Below are positions 27,319-38,818 of a DNA stretch of 63,100 nucleotides, in pieces (the first letter of the stretch is position 1; each line of letters starts with the position of its first letter). Origin of the DNA: Fulvivirga marina (lineage in GTDB: Bacteria; Bacteroidota; Bacteroidia; Cytophagales; Cyclobacteriaceae); assembly GCF_016775155.1 (NCBI RefSeq), contig NZ_JAEUGD010000003.1:50681-113780 (forward strand), in the 5' to 3' direction. The position numbers were made by a program, and so were the translations under genes. The notes under the pieces are model-generated. The model saw nothing but the letters and a program-made list of their open reading frames with translations. It did no database searches and was not told the DNA's origin.

Positions 27319-28285
27319 TACGGAGTTGACCAGGATGCTAAATATTAAGTATCCTATTATTATGGCTCCCATGTTTTTGGTTTCTAATGCCGCGATGACC
27401 ATTGAAGCAGTTAAAGCAGGGATTACGGGAACTATTCCTGCACTTAATTATCGTACAGATAAAGAATTCAGGAAGGCACTTACAGAAATAAAGGAATCAG
27501 TAGGTGGGCCGTTTGGTATAAACCTAATTGTTAACAAGTCCAATTACCGTCTTGAAGAACAACTTAAGACATGCGTTGAATATGAAGTCGATTTTATTAT
27601 CACCTCATTGGGAAGTCCCCGCAAAGTGATAGAGGCTTGTCGTAAAAAGGGGATAAAGGTTTTTTGTGATGTAACAGAAGAAACATACGCTAAAAAGGTT
27701 GAGGACCTTGGGGCTGATGCTTTAATAGCTGTTAATTCCGGAGCAGGAGGTCATGCAGGTCCTATGCCTGCTGATGAGTTAATCCCTCTTTTGAAAGCAA
27801 CCTGTAATATTCCGGTGATTTCTGCTGGTGGTGTGGCCACTGGTCAGGAGTTGCTCAATGTACTTGCGCTTGACGCATGCGGAGTTTCTATGGGTAGCCC
27901 TTTTATAGCGTCAGAGGAAGCGGGTGTGTCGCAGGAGTATAAACAGGCTATAGTTGATTATGGAGCCAAAGATATAATAATGACAGATAGATTATCAGGA
28001 ACACCATGTACGGTAATCAATACTCCGTATGTTCAGGAAATTGGCACTAAGCAGAACTGGTTGGAATCGATATTAAACAAGAATAAAGGCCTAAAGAAGT
28101 ATGCCAAGATGTTAACCTTCTATAAAGGAATGAAATCCCTGGAAAAGGCAGCCTTTAGTGCTACATATAAGACGCTTTGGTGTGCGGGACCTTCTATTGA
28201 GCATGTTCATGCTATTCGTCCCGTGAGCGAGATTGTAAAGACTCTCATAGAGGAGTATAGAGCACTGTCTGAAGAGGTTTCCTGA
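27305..28285 (+). CDS. Nitronate monooxygenase / 2-nitropropane dioxygenase family
   Basis: The 326-residue TIM-barrel flavoprotein shows the family pattern: N-terminal YPIIMAPMFLVSNAAM, the phosphate-binding GAGGHAGP and ISAGGVATGQELLNVLALDACGVSMGSPFIAS. FMN-dependent oxidation of nitronates is the named activity, but many members have unknown substrates. It overlaps the peptidase gene upstream by 14 bp and is followed by a terminator. Confidence 0.88.
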   Translation: MEKIDTELTRMLNIKYPIIMAPMFLVSNAAMTIEAVKAGITGTIPALNYRTDKEFRKALTEIKESVGGPFGINLIVNKSNYRLEEQLKTCVEYEVDFIITSLGSPRKVIEACRKKGIKVFCDVTEETYAKKVEDLGADALIAVNSGAGGHAGPMPADELIPLLKATCNIPVISAGGVATGQELLNVLALDACGVSMGSPFIASEEAGVSQEYKQAIVDYGAKDIIMTDRLSGTPCTVINTPYVQEIGTKQNWLESILNKNKGLKKYAKMLTFYKGMKSLEKAAFSATYKTLWCAGPSIEHVHAIRPVSEIVKTLIEEYRALSEEVS

Positions 28286-28310
28286 AATATTAATTTTGGT
28301 AGGACAAACG

Positions 28311-28333
28311 AAAAGGGAGCATAGCTCCCTTTT
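28311..28333 (+). terminator. Terminator after nitronate monooxygenase gene
   Basis: AAAAGGGAGC (28311-28320) and GCTCCCTTTT (28324-28333) form a perfect 10-bp stem around ATA. Confidence 0.9.
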
Positions 28334-28951
28334 CTGGTTTACAGGTCAAGCATGATCATTTGATCAGTTGATCCTTGGGGTTTAGGTTGAAGAAGAATAT
28401 ACTACTTGTACTATTCTTTCAACTGCGCAATATCTAAAATTTAATTCTAAAAATAAAATGTTTTCCCTTACTAAACTTACTTTACAGTCTATAATACAAT
28501 ACATTATTTTAAGATGAATATAAGATTAATAAATGTGTTCAGACTTTTATGTTTTTCAGCTCTATATTTAAGGGAAGGTTAATAACCTGACAAAATATTA
28601 CCTTCTCCATTGAGGTAAGAATCATCAAGGATGATGGTTTATATATCAAAGTACTGATAGTGTGCTTTATTAGGTGCGCACTTGTCAGATGATTACAGAA
28701 AATATTCAATCAAAGGGGTGTTAGACTACACAGTTTTAATACTCAAATGTCTGTTTTTGCTGAAAATCTTACATGAAAATTTGATACTCTTTTTCGATTG
28801 CGCATATTATTTTTTTCTAATCTATGTTTCTCCATGGTTTTCTTACTGCAATAGTAGCGCGGCTCTTCTTAAAATAGGGCAATTTATTTGTGTTTGCATC
28901 TGTGGCATGAGAGCCCAGATATACGGCTTTAACATGAATAGTACTTCTCTC
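28334..28951. other. Non-coding stretch without recognised gene
   Basis: About 620 bp of AT-rich DNA. A 93-codon plus-strand frame with a TTG start (28682-28963) has a composition unlike the neighbours and overlaps the pseudogene end; I do not support it. GTTGAAGAAGAATA and TATTCTTTCAAC around 28385-28423 can form an imperfect hairpin. Confidence 0.6.
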
Positions 28952-29510
28952 TTAATCCTCTGAAAATAGGCTAATTGGAAAATCGTTGCCATGTACAAAA
29001 CCTGTTGGGTATTGAGCCTGTCCCCCGTATTGATCGTTTAATTCTGGAACTCGTTCTTCCATAAATATCTTTAGCTCATTTACAGTGATTTTGTTACCCC
29101 CCGAATCTGCCTTTCCATTAAGTGGCTGTGGATATCTGCTTGCCTGTTTCAAGGTCGATGATGAGTATGTAATTTTCATTTTCGCTATTGACAGGATACC
29201 CACTAACAGCCAGCATCTTTCCATCGGGAGAAATGGGCGAAGCATGGAACATGCCTTCCGGGCCATTGCCAATTTCACTTTCGAATTTATTGATTAACTG
29301 AGCAGTTTTGGAACTCCAAATCCTAATAGTTTTGTCTTCTGATACCGAAATTATTTTTTCACCATCAGGAGAAAATGAGAAATTACTTATTTCCCCGGAA
29401 TGACCCTTAGTATTGAGTGCTATTCATGGAGCTGTTTGCGCTATGGATTCTGATACGGATGAGATAATTAAAGCAGCCAGTAAGAATGTTTGTCTGATGA
29501 GTACACTCAT
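28952..29510 (-). pseudogene. Decayed WD40-repeat / caspase-like (C14) protein gene
   Basis: Reading from the ATG at 29510: a signal peptide (LIRQTFLLAALIISS...SIAQTAP), an in-frame TGA at 29424-29426, then a WD40 blade (GHSGEISNFSFSPDGEKIIS, SEDKTIRIW) and part of a second blade (ASPISPDGKMLAVSGYP, IIDLETGKQIS). Around 29125-29140 the frame breaks and the sequence jumps to a typical C-terminus of a C14 caspase domain (LNGKADSGGNKITVNELK, ERVPELNDQYGGQAQYPTGF). The middle of the protein, including any His/Cys dyad, is deleted. It is a relic of a secreted WD40-caspase protein of the type common in Cytophagales. Confidence 0.8.
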
Positions 29511-29615
29511 AAATGTGAAATTAAGATGTGGAGTTCGCTGAGCCTAACAAGTTAAAGTAGCTAAATTTTAGTACTTTAAAATGATGAATAATAACCTCTA
29601 AAATGCTTTCGAAGA

Positions 29616-30890
29616 ATGAAATCAGTGAAATCCAGATTACTTAGTATTTTATTTTGGTCCGTAATCTCAGCTGCTTTTATAGGTCCGGGTACACTAACTT
29701 CCGCTTCTTCTGCTGGGGCATCGTTTGGGTTCCAATTGGTCTGGGCACTTGTTTTTGCAACTGTTGCATGTATTGTGCTTCAGGAAATGGCAGCCAGGAT
29801 TACTATTGCTACTGGTAGTGAAATTGGCCAGACATTAAAGCAACTCAATGGTGGGGTGGCTAAGCTTGTGTACTTTATAACCTTCGGAGTTATTCTTGGC
29901 TGTGCTGCTTATGAGGCAGGGAATATTCTTGGAGCTATAGAAGGGATAAGGCTGTTGATAGATGTTGATAAGCAAGTTTTAACTTTAGTAATAGGCTTGA
30001 TCTGTGGTATGTTACTTTGGTGGGGTACTGTGAAAATATTGGCTAATATCTTAGGAATGGTTGTAGCAATCATGGGAATAGCGTTTATATATGTTGCCCT
30101 TGAAGTTGAAGTCGATAAGGCAGAAATAGTCCGGGGGCTGATACCAACTATCCCCGATGGCTCAGAATGGTTGGTTTTGGGATTAATTGGGACAACCATA
30201 GTGCCGTATAACCTCTTTTTGGGGTCAGGCCTTAGCAAAGGACAGGCTATTGGTACTATGCGGTTTGGGCTTAGTGTTTCGATTGTACTTGGAGGGTTGG
30301 TTTCAATAGCCATACTTGTTGCAGGTGCCCAGATCAATGGTGAGATGTCATTTTACAACCTTGCTTTGGTAATGGGGGAGAAGCTAGGCTCCTGGGCTAA
30401 GATGATGCTGGCATTTGGTCTTTTTGCAGCAGGTTTCACATCCTCTATTACCGCACCTTTAGCAGCCGGTATTTTGGCGAAAAGCGTTGTGCCGCATAAA
30501 GGTCGTGCTATTTATAAATGGGTATGGCTCGTTGTGCTGATTACGGGGTTAGGGTTTGGTATTGCTGAGGTAAAGCCTATTCCCATCATTATTGCAGCTC
30601 AAGCTATGAACGGTATGATTTTGCCAGTGGTGGCATTGCTTTTAATTGTTCAAGCTAATAATGCAAAACTCATGGGTAACTACATAAATAGCATGCCCTT
30701 AAATATTCTTGCTATATTTATTCTGGACTTCGTGCTGATCATTGGGGTGAACAACATCTTTAAGGCTGTTTATTCTGCACTGGGGCAGGAGTTAACCAAT
30801 GACCTGTCAAGGCTGACTGTTATGCAGTTGATTGCTATGCCTGTGATACTTTTTACAGTAATGAAGATTGTAAGATCACGACAGCGTTAA
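29616..30890 (+). CDS. Nramp-family transporter with altered metal-site motifs
   Basis: The 424-residue integral membrane protein has about 11 transmembrane segments and the Nramp signature segments SAGASFGFQLVWAL and the TM6 region. The canonical TM1 motif DPGN is replaced by GPGT (residues 23-26), and the TM6 motif MPHN by VPYN (196-199). The Asp, Asn, Met and His that bind Mn2+ or Fe2+ in known transporters are therefore all changed or absent. The substrate is accordingly unknown. Its stop overlaps the convergent lipoprotein gene by 4 bp. Confidence 0.85.
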   Translation: MKSVKSRLLSILFWSVISAAFIGPGTLTSASSAGASFGFQLVWALVFATVACIVLQEMAARITIATGSEIGQTLKQLNGGVAKLVYFITFGVILGCAAYEAGNILGAIEGIRLLIDVDKQVLTLVIGLICGMLLWWGTVKILANILGMVVAIMGIAFIYVALEVEVDKAEIVRGLIPTIPDGSEWLVLGLIGTTIVPYNLFLGSGLSKGQAIGTMRFGLSVSIVLGGLVSIAILVAGAQINGEMSFYNLALVMGEKLGSWAKMMLAFGLFAAGFTSSITAPLAAGILAKSVVPHKGRAIYKWVWLVVLITGLGFGIAEVKPIPIIIAAQAMNGMILPVVALLLIVQANNAKLMGNYINSMPLNILAIFILDFVLIIGVNNIFKAVYSALGQELTNDLSRLTVMQLIAMPVILFTVMKIVRSRQR

Positions 30891-31624
30891 AGTTTATTAA
30901 CCTTTATGTTTTCCAGTTCAATTCTTGACAATTCTTCAAGCTGACCCGCAGAGAACGCGTCATCAAGCTTTTCTAGGTCCAATTGTACATCTGGTTTTGG
31001 TCGGTAATTAATGTAATCTGCAAAACTGATGCCTTCGACAGTCCTTTTATTGAAAGCTTCCCTGAAGCGGAACCCTCCCCCATCCGTGTAATATTGGTAA
31101 GCAAGGTAGTCTACTTTATAATTTTCCTTATCAACCCAATAGATAAATTGATCTTCAAAATCCTTTCCACCACCGTTTTTATTAAAAGTAACCTTGATTT
31201 TATGGTACTCTTTTTCTTTGATTTTATGAGAGCCTAAGTATGTTTTGTTTACTGCTGGATCATTTAGTCCTTTTGGAAGTAGGGCAAAGTATATGACTGA
31301 ATTGACGGAGTTTGAATATTTGACAGCCATGGAATCTGGGATGTCAGCTTTTTTGCCATTTGTTTCCCTGTAGAAGCCATTGTTGTTAAGTACATCCCTG
31401 TATAGATTTGCCGAGTCTTTAAATAGGCGGACATACTCATAGTTACCATCATTTATTTTTGCTCCGTATTCTCTTCCTCTGAATGTAAATTCTATTTCGA
31501 CATTATTATAATTGTTTCCTCCTGCCAATTCAATGGTTTTATTGACAATAAGGTTAGGATCTTCAGTTTTTGGGGAACAATTGAATAGTAGTAGGCCAGA
31601 GGCCAAAAGGATTAGGTTTTTCAT
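30887..31624 (-). CDS. Hypothetical lipoprotein (DUF6503-like)
   Basis: The 245-residue product begins with a lipoprotein signal (LLLFNC, lipidated Cys near residue 16). The mature part opens with IVNKTIELAGGNNYNNVEIEFTFRG, as in outer-membrane lipoprotein carrier-like (LolA/LolB-fold) Bacteroidota proteins such as DUF6503; later strands are rich in Tyr and Lys. It could bind a hydrophobic ligand, but this rests on fold resemblance only. It follows the arginase-like gene after 12 bp on the same strand, so the two probably form an operon. Confidence 0.65.
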   Translation of the reverse strand: MKNLILLASGLLLFNCSPKTEDPNLIVNKTIELAGGNNYNNVEIEFTFRGREYGAKINDGNYEYVRLFKDSANLYRDVLNNNGFYRETNGKKADIPDSMAVKYSNSVNSVIYFALLPKGLNDPAVNKTYLGSHKIKEKEYHKIKVTFNKNGGGKDFEDQFIYWVDKENYKVDYLAYQYYTDGGGFRFREAFNKRTVEGISFADYINYRPKPDVQLDLEKLDDAFSAGQLEELSRIELENIKVNKL

Positions 31625-31636
31625 AATACAAGCGTC

Positions 31637-32797
31637 TTATATCAGTTTAGCATGGGTATTGATATATCTTTCAGGTAGTTCACCTTTGGTGGCTTCCTGA
31701 TAATCTGAATACGAGCATGGGATGATACAGTTGCGTGCATACTTTTCTTTTCCATGAGGGTAGGGCACTTCCATCCACCACTTTTCACTTAACTTACTTT
31801 TGTAAAAACATAGTGTTTCAGGATCAGAAGGCATAGAAACCACAAATTTGAGATAATCATTGTTTTTAAAGTTCTGATCATTTTTACGGTGATAGTATCC
31901 TTCTATAAAATACCAGATCATGGTAGCTACTACAGAGGCTGTTTTTTTAAGATCATCATCATGCTCTGGGTTGTACTCATAAAAGCCTGCGGAGCTTAGC
32001 TTTTCATTTAATCCTGCATACCAGCAAATTTGACAGGCCTCTTCACCTGTAAGGCCAAAGGGCTGAGCATTAGCTGTGCCGGGAGCATCACTTGACTTGA
32101 TAGAAGTCACATCAAAAGATAGCATATCAGCATTACGTATAATTGGCTCCATCTCCTTAATGTTGGATCTTAAATGGCCAATGCGGTATGCTTCGAAGTA
32201 TAGCTTTTCAAGAATATTGATAGCATTTTGGTCAATGAGATAGCTTTGATAGGCCAAGTGGCTATAGTTAAATAGATAGTTAGGTTCATGTAGCAGGATT
32301 TTGTGAATGTGCTGCAAGTGGGGTGGCTGGCTTACGCCTTCTTCCATATCCAAAAAAGCATCCACATTAAGCAGACTTATTAACTTATCCATTCCTTCGT
32401 AAGCCTGAAACTGGCCATAATCGAGGTCATGTGATCCTCCGATTAGTAATGGAAGTACATTATTTTCTATTAAAATCTGACAGACCTCTTTGATGCGGCC
32501 ATAAGTTTCTTCCAGGTCAACACCATTACGAAGTGTACCCATATCAACTATCTTATAGGGGCCATATCCTTTTTTAAGGTTGTAAAGTTTTTTCCTTATT
32601 TCCAGAGCTGCTGATGCTGTACCTTTGTTGATCACCGTTCCACGCTCTTCATTGATGCCTACAATGGCTATGTCGGCATCTCGATAATCGGGCATACGTT
32701 CGGTATTGACCTTGATGTTTTTGTAAAAGCTATTGGAGTGTCTGATATGTAAAAAGTGCTCTTCATCCAAAGGAGAGAAAAATATTTTAAGGTCCAT
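31637..32797 (-). CDS. Arginase/formimidoylglutamase-family protein with altered metal ligands
   Basis: The 386-residue protein keeps the ureohydrolase fold landmarks: GTVINKGTASAALEIRKKL, GGSHD (120-124, normally GGDHS), LNVDAFLD (normally DAHxD; Phe148 replaces the His ligand) and SFDVTSIKSSDAPG (normally SxDxD; Thr231 replaces an Asp ligand). With two to three manganese ligands changed, either another metal site is used or catalysis is lost. Such proteins are usually labelled formimidoylglutamase in Bacteroidota, but no other histidine-degradation gene is nearby. Confidence 0.75.
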   Translation of the reverse strand: MDLKIFFSPLDEEHFLHIRHSNSFYKNIKVNTERMPDYRDADIAIVGINEERGTVINKGTASAALEIRKKLYNLKKGYGPYKIVDMGTLRNGVDLEETYGRIKEVCQILIENNVLPLLIGGSHDLDYGQFQAYEGMDKLISLLNVDAFLDMEEGVSQPPHLQHIHKILLHEPNYLFNYSHLAYQSYLIDQNAINILEKLYFEAYRIGHLRSNIKEMEPIIRNADMLSFDVTSIKSSDAPGTANAQPFGLTGEEACQICWYAGLNEKLSSAGFYEYNPEHDDDLKKTASVVATMIWYFIEGYYHRKNDQNFKNNDYLKFVVSMPSDPETLCFYKSKLSEKWWMEVPYPHGKEKYARNCIIPCSYSDYQEATKGELPERYINTHAKLI

Positions 32798-32920
32798 AGA
32801 GTCAGTATATTTTAAATAAAAATACGCTTTTGCTGCTATAATAAAAAAGCAGGATAGAGATTTTGAAATTATGCTTTGTTACATGGCTGAAAGAGCGATG
32901 CTATACAAACTTGTGTATAA

Positions 32921-32951
32921 AAAAAGCCCTAAAGGGTTTCTTTAGGGCTTT
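32921..32951 (-). terminator. Terminator of nqrF
   Basis: AAAGCCCTAAA (32923-32933) and TTTAGGGCTTT (32941-32951) form an 11-bp perfect stem. Read on the minus strand it runs into a T-rich tract just after the nqrF stop. Confidence 0.9.
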
Positions 32952-32963
32952 ATATGTTTCGGT

Positions 32964-34268
32964 TTAGCCTCCGAAGTCGTCAAATCTGATGTTTTCAGGA
33001 GGGATACCCATTTCGTCTAACATCTTCAGTACTGCAGCGTTCATCAATGGAGGTCCGCATAGGTAGTACTCTACTTCTTCCGGCTCCGGGTGATCTTTCA
33101 GATAGTTATCGTAGAGTGCCTGGTGAATAAACCCAAGATATCCATCGCCTTCTTTATCATCCAGGCTTTTCTTTACTTTCCAGTTGTCAGTATCTAAAGG
33201 TTCAGAAAGTGCTATGTTAAACTGGAAGTTTGGGAACTCGTCTTCAATTTTTCTGAAGTGATTAGTGTAGAAAAGTTCTTTTTTAGAGCGTCCACCATAC
33301 CAGTATGATACTTTTCTATCTGTTTTTAAGGTATGGAAAAGGTGGAAGACTTGGGCTCTCAAAGGAGCCATACCTGCACCACCACCGATGTATATCATTT
33401 CTCTATCAGTATAGTTTATGGCAAACTCACCATATGGACCTGAAATAGTAACTTTATCTCCGGGCTTTCTTGAGAATACATAAGAAGAGCAGATGCCAGG
33501 ATTTACATCCATGAACTTACCTGCATCTCTATCCCAAGGAGGAGTCGCAATTCTGATGTTAAGCATCACAATGTTTCCTTCCGCCGGGTGGTTGGCCATA
33601 GAATAAGCTCTGAAGATCTCTTCATCATTTTTCATCACCAGATCCCACATTTTGAAGTTATCCCAGTCCTTTTGAAATACATCATCAGGGTGTCCAAGCT
33701 CCGGTTTAGGAGTTATGTCCATGTCAGCAAATTTCACTTCGATAACAGGTACGTCGATCTGTACATAACCACCTGCTTCAAACTCCAAAGTTTCTCCTTC
33801 TGGCAGTTTCATAACGAATTCCTTAATGAAGGTAGAAACGTTGTAGTTGGATACCACTTCACAATCCCACTTCTTAATACCGAAGATTTCTTCCGGTATT
33901 CTAATCTGCATATCTTGCTTTACTTTTACCTGACAAGACAGCCTTACGTTTTCTTTCTGCTCAGTTCTGCTCAGGTGACCAACTTCTGTCGGTAATACGT
34001 CTCCTCCACCATCTTCAACTACGCATTTGCACATGGCGCAAGTACCACCACCACCACAGGCAGAAGGTAAGAATATCTTCTGAGCAGATAAGGTAGAAAG
34101 TAACGTTGAACCGGCAGTAGTTACAATAGGGTTGCCCGAATCACCATTTATAGTAATTTTAACAGGTCCCGATTGCACCAACTTTGACTGTGCAAAGAGC
34201 AATATGAAAACCAGTATGAGGATGATTATTGTAAATGCTACAATAGATGTTATGATAACTGTACTCAT
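32964..34268 (-). CDS. nqrF: Na+-translocating NADH:quinone reductase subunit F
   Basis: The 434-residue subunit accepts electrons from NADH. It has one N-terminal transmembrane helix (about 5-26), a 2Fe-2S ferredoxin domain with C71, C77, C80 and C112, an FAD domain ([10 protein letters not shown] region) and an NADH domain with [15 protein letters not shown] and YYLCGPPLM. Length slightly exceeds the Vibrio protein. The remaining Nqr subunits normally precede nqrF in an operon, but the 670 bp upstream hold no gene and the next gene is hom. It is therefore a solitary copy, either the working subunit at a separate locus or an NqrF-like reductase. Confidence 0.92.
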   Translation of the reverse strand: MSTVIITSIVAFTIIILILVFILLFAQSKLVQSGPVKITINGDSGNPIVTTAGSTLLSTLSAQKIFLPSACGGGGTCAMCKCVVEDGGGDVLPTEVGHLSRTEQKENVRLSCQVKVKQDMQIRIPEEIFGIKKWDCEVVSNYNVSTFIKEFVMKLPEGETLEFEAGGYVQIDVPVIEVKFADMDITPKPELGHPDDVFQKDWDNFKMWDLVMKNDEEIFRAYSMANHPAEGNIVMLNIRIATPPWDRDAGKFMDVNPGICSSYVFSRKPGDKVTISGPYGEFAINYTDREMIYIGGGAGMAPLRAQVFHLFHTLKTDRKVSYWYGGRSKKELFYTNHFRKIEDEFPNFQFNIALSEPLDTDNWKVKKSLDDKEGDGYLGFIHQALYDNYLKDHPEPEEVEYYLCGPPLMNAAVLKMLDEMGIPPENIRFDDFGG

Positions 34269-34938
34269 TGAAATTGAATAGTTTCTTCAATAAAATTTTG
34301 ACCCTTGAAAAAGGACTACAAATATATTTAGGAAATGTTTAAAACTATAATCTATGGTACTAAATTTTGGTTCAATTTAACGTTGACCCAAATAACTTAT
34401 CATTAAGTAAATACTTCAATTTAGACTTGTTAATGAAGCTTTTGAAGCCAGCAGTAAGCATAGTGTGGGTTTATACTACAATTCTTAGTGATACTTTTTT
34501 CCAAAGAAGTCAAAATGACCAAGTTCTTTTGTTACCGTAAGAGGTCTTTATGTGATAGAAGCAAACTTTTCTTTTAATTCTGCATTGTCTCTAAATACTC
34601 TTAAGGAGAGAGTCCCACATTGTCATCATTCTTTGGCTACTTTGGTAAGTATATTTTGCTTCTCACCCTAAAAGGGGTATTATAATGCAGAGGGACCCGT
34701 GCTGTTAGTGCTATAATGAGCACTGATGGGCCTGTTGATCTATTGAAATTTGTCAGGAACAACAGGTGGCCATCCGCAGCATCAATATGAAAAGTCAGTT
34801 TGTTTAAATTGGTCTCAGTGACCATATATATTCTTCAGTCTTGTTAAGAGCTGATTTGGGGAAATCGTAACATAGTTGCTCAATGCTAGAATCTCTTTTA
34901 TTAAGTACACCTATTTTGCCAAAACAAAAAGAGATAAA
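34269..34938. other. Non-coding stretch between nqrF and hom
   Basis: About 670 bp. CAAATATA at 34319-34326 reads TATATTTG on the minus strand and could be the nqrF -7 box, though no matching -33 box lies at the usual distance. A 62-codon minus-strand frame (34637-34825) has no recognisable similarity and I do not call it. I see no terminator or RNA gene. Confidence 0.5.
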
Positions 34939-36143
34939 TCAATTGGCATATGAATAAGTCATGTTTGGTATTTCAATCTCTGTCTGATTGCCGGATGTAA
35001 ATATTGCATTTACTCTATCAGAGCCGTTTAAAAGTTGCTGAAGCGTACCCAGGTTAATTTTTCCTATAATATACCCATGATCAGACCCTGTATAGCTCTC
35101 TGAGATACTTCTAAAGGCATTTTTGTCTATATCATCAATACCATTAAAACTTAAATATACCTCTGCTGTCTGGGAATCTCCTGAAGTAAAATCAGTTGAC
35201 TTGTAGCGATAGGTATAATCTTGTGTTAGTGCAATTACGTCCGATAGTACCGCAAGGCCGGTGGGTAAACTCCCTGCACCTTTTCCTATCATGGTTTGGT
35301 TATTGGCGTATTTTCCATTGATCAACACACAGTTAAATTCATTTTCAACATGATACAAAGGGTTATGCTCATCGATAAAGTGTGGTGCTACTAGAGTTGA
35401 GAGTACTTTGCCATCGAAATTGGCCTTAGCCAGCAGTTTAATTTTCAGGTTTCGCTCTTTAGCAAAAGCTATGTCTCTTTCTGTAATGTTTTGGATGCCC
35501 CAGTTAAATATCTTTTCTGGATGCTGGCGAAGCCCAAAGGCATGCTGAAGTATAATGCTCAGTTTAAATTTGGGATCAAAGCCGCCTACATCAAGAGTTG
35601 GGTCAGTTTCAGCAAAACCATTGACCTGAGCTTCATGAAGTGCTTCTTCATATGATTTTCCTTCCTGAAAGAGCTTGGTTAGTATGTAGTTTGAGGATCC
35701 ATTAAAAATGCCTTTGATCTCTTCAATATGCTCAGAAGAGTAGTAATCCTCCAGGTTTCGAATAATGGGAATGCTACCACACACTGCCCCTTCATAAAGC
35801 AGTGGAGTATTGTGTTGTTTTTGTAATTCAATAAGCTCGTCGAGGTTTTCGGCCACCATCTTTTTGTTTGCAGAAACTACTGCTTTACCTTTTTTTAAAG
35901 CGGCTCTTACAATTTCGAGGGCTGCCGTGGCATCGTCAATTAGCTCTACAATGATGTTTATATTTTCATTATTGAGAATCTCAGTGGCATCATAAGTGAT
36001 TTTATCGGTGTCAATGCTTCTTTCCTTTTCTTTTCTTTTAACACATACTTTGACTATTTCAGCATCTGTATCATTTTCTGAAAGAGTTTTATATAGCCCT
36101 TGGCCAACACACCCGAAACCAAAAAGCCCTATTTTATATTTAC

Positions 36144-36147
<4 letters not shown>
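34939..36147 (-). CDS. hom: Homoserine dehydrogenase
   Basis: The 402-residue enzyme reduces aspartate semialdehyde to homoserine. It shows the Rossmann start IGLFGFGCVGQGLYKTL, SANKKMVAENL, LYEGAVCGSIPIIRNL and the catalytic GSSNYILTKL, then ETDPTLDVGGFDPKFKLSI with the conserved Asp and Lys. The last ~80 residues could be a divergent ACT-like region. It is the third gene of metY-metX-hom; its start overlaps the metX stop by 4 bp. Homoserine made here is acetylated by MetX, so the three form a methionine module under the metY leader. Confidence 0.95.
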
Positions 36148-38518
<2,371 letters not shown>

Positions 38519-38653
38519 TAATCTTTTAGAACTTGAGAAAATTTTTGGGGTAAGTTGCTCTGAGTATAAATTACGCCTTTGTCAAAGTTGATCTGGCCTG
38601 GTAAATGAATCGAATGTATATGAGATTCCTATCCCAGCTTATTTCAGGGCAGG

Positions 38654-38661
38654 TGTTGTTT
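38654..38661 (-). promoter_or_regulatory. AAACAACA element after leader ORF (copy 1)
   Basis: The same 8-mer as the one upstream of metY, about 20 nt after the leader ORF stop. It could pair with the Cys-codon tract as an alternative to the upstream hairpin. Confidence 0.3.
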
Positions 38662-38680
38662 CGTTAAAGGCGGGAAAAGC

Positions 38681-38710
38681 CTAATAACAACAACAGCAAC
38701 AACAACACAT
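38681..38710 (-). CDS. Putative polycysteine leader peptide (Met-Cys7-Tyr) upstream of metY
   Basis: A ten-codon frame on the sense strand reads ATG, three TGT, one TGC, three TGT, TAT, TAG, that is Met, seven consecutive Cys, Tyr, stop. It lies inside the metY leader, 108 nt after the SAM-I aptamer and 175 nt before metY. Bases 38720-38710 and 38704-38694 form an 11-bp hairpin with one G-U pair; the ATG opens into its 5-nt loop, and Cys codons form the 3' arm. Established knowledge: attenuation leader peptides carry runs of the codon for the regulated amino acid, and polycysteine leaders are known in mycobacteria. Inference: ribosomes stall here when Cys-tRNA is scarce and change the leader fold. 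Alternative: a chance TGT microsatellite. No Shine-Dalgarno is present, as usual in this phylum. Confidence 0.5.
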   Translation of the reverse strand: MCCCCCCCY

Positions 38711-38720
38711 GTCGTTGCTG
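38694..38720 (-). promoter_or_regulatory. Hairpin enclosing the leader ORF start
   Basis: The arms CAGCAACGACA and UGUUGUUGCUG (sense strand) pair over 11 bp with one G-U. The 3' arm consists of Cys codons. A separate 7-bp helix can form between 38666-38672 and 38574-38580. No hairpin followed by a clear U tract is seen, so control may be translational or by Rho rather than by intrinsic termination. Confidence 0.5.
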
Positions 38721-38818
38721 AATAAAGAAATGATATAATCAGTCAGCGATTCAATTGATCGTTGAAAAATCGCTAGAAGACCTGTTTGATGTTGGATTGA
38801 TCTTTTCATTTTTCATCA

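Noticed and set aside
28682-28963. 93-codon plus-strand frame with TTG start
   Set aside because: Composition unlike neighbours, no recognisable domain, runs into the WD40-caspase relic.
34637-34825. 62-codon minus-strand frame between nqrF and hom
   Set aside because: No similarity recognised and no upstream signal; could be a fragment but cannot be supported.
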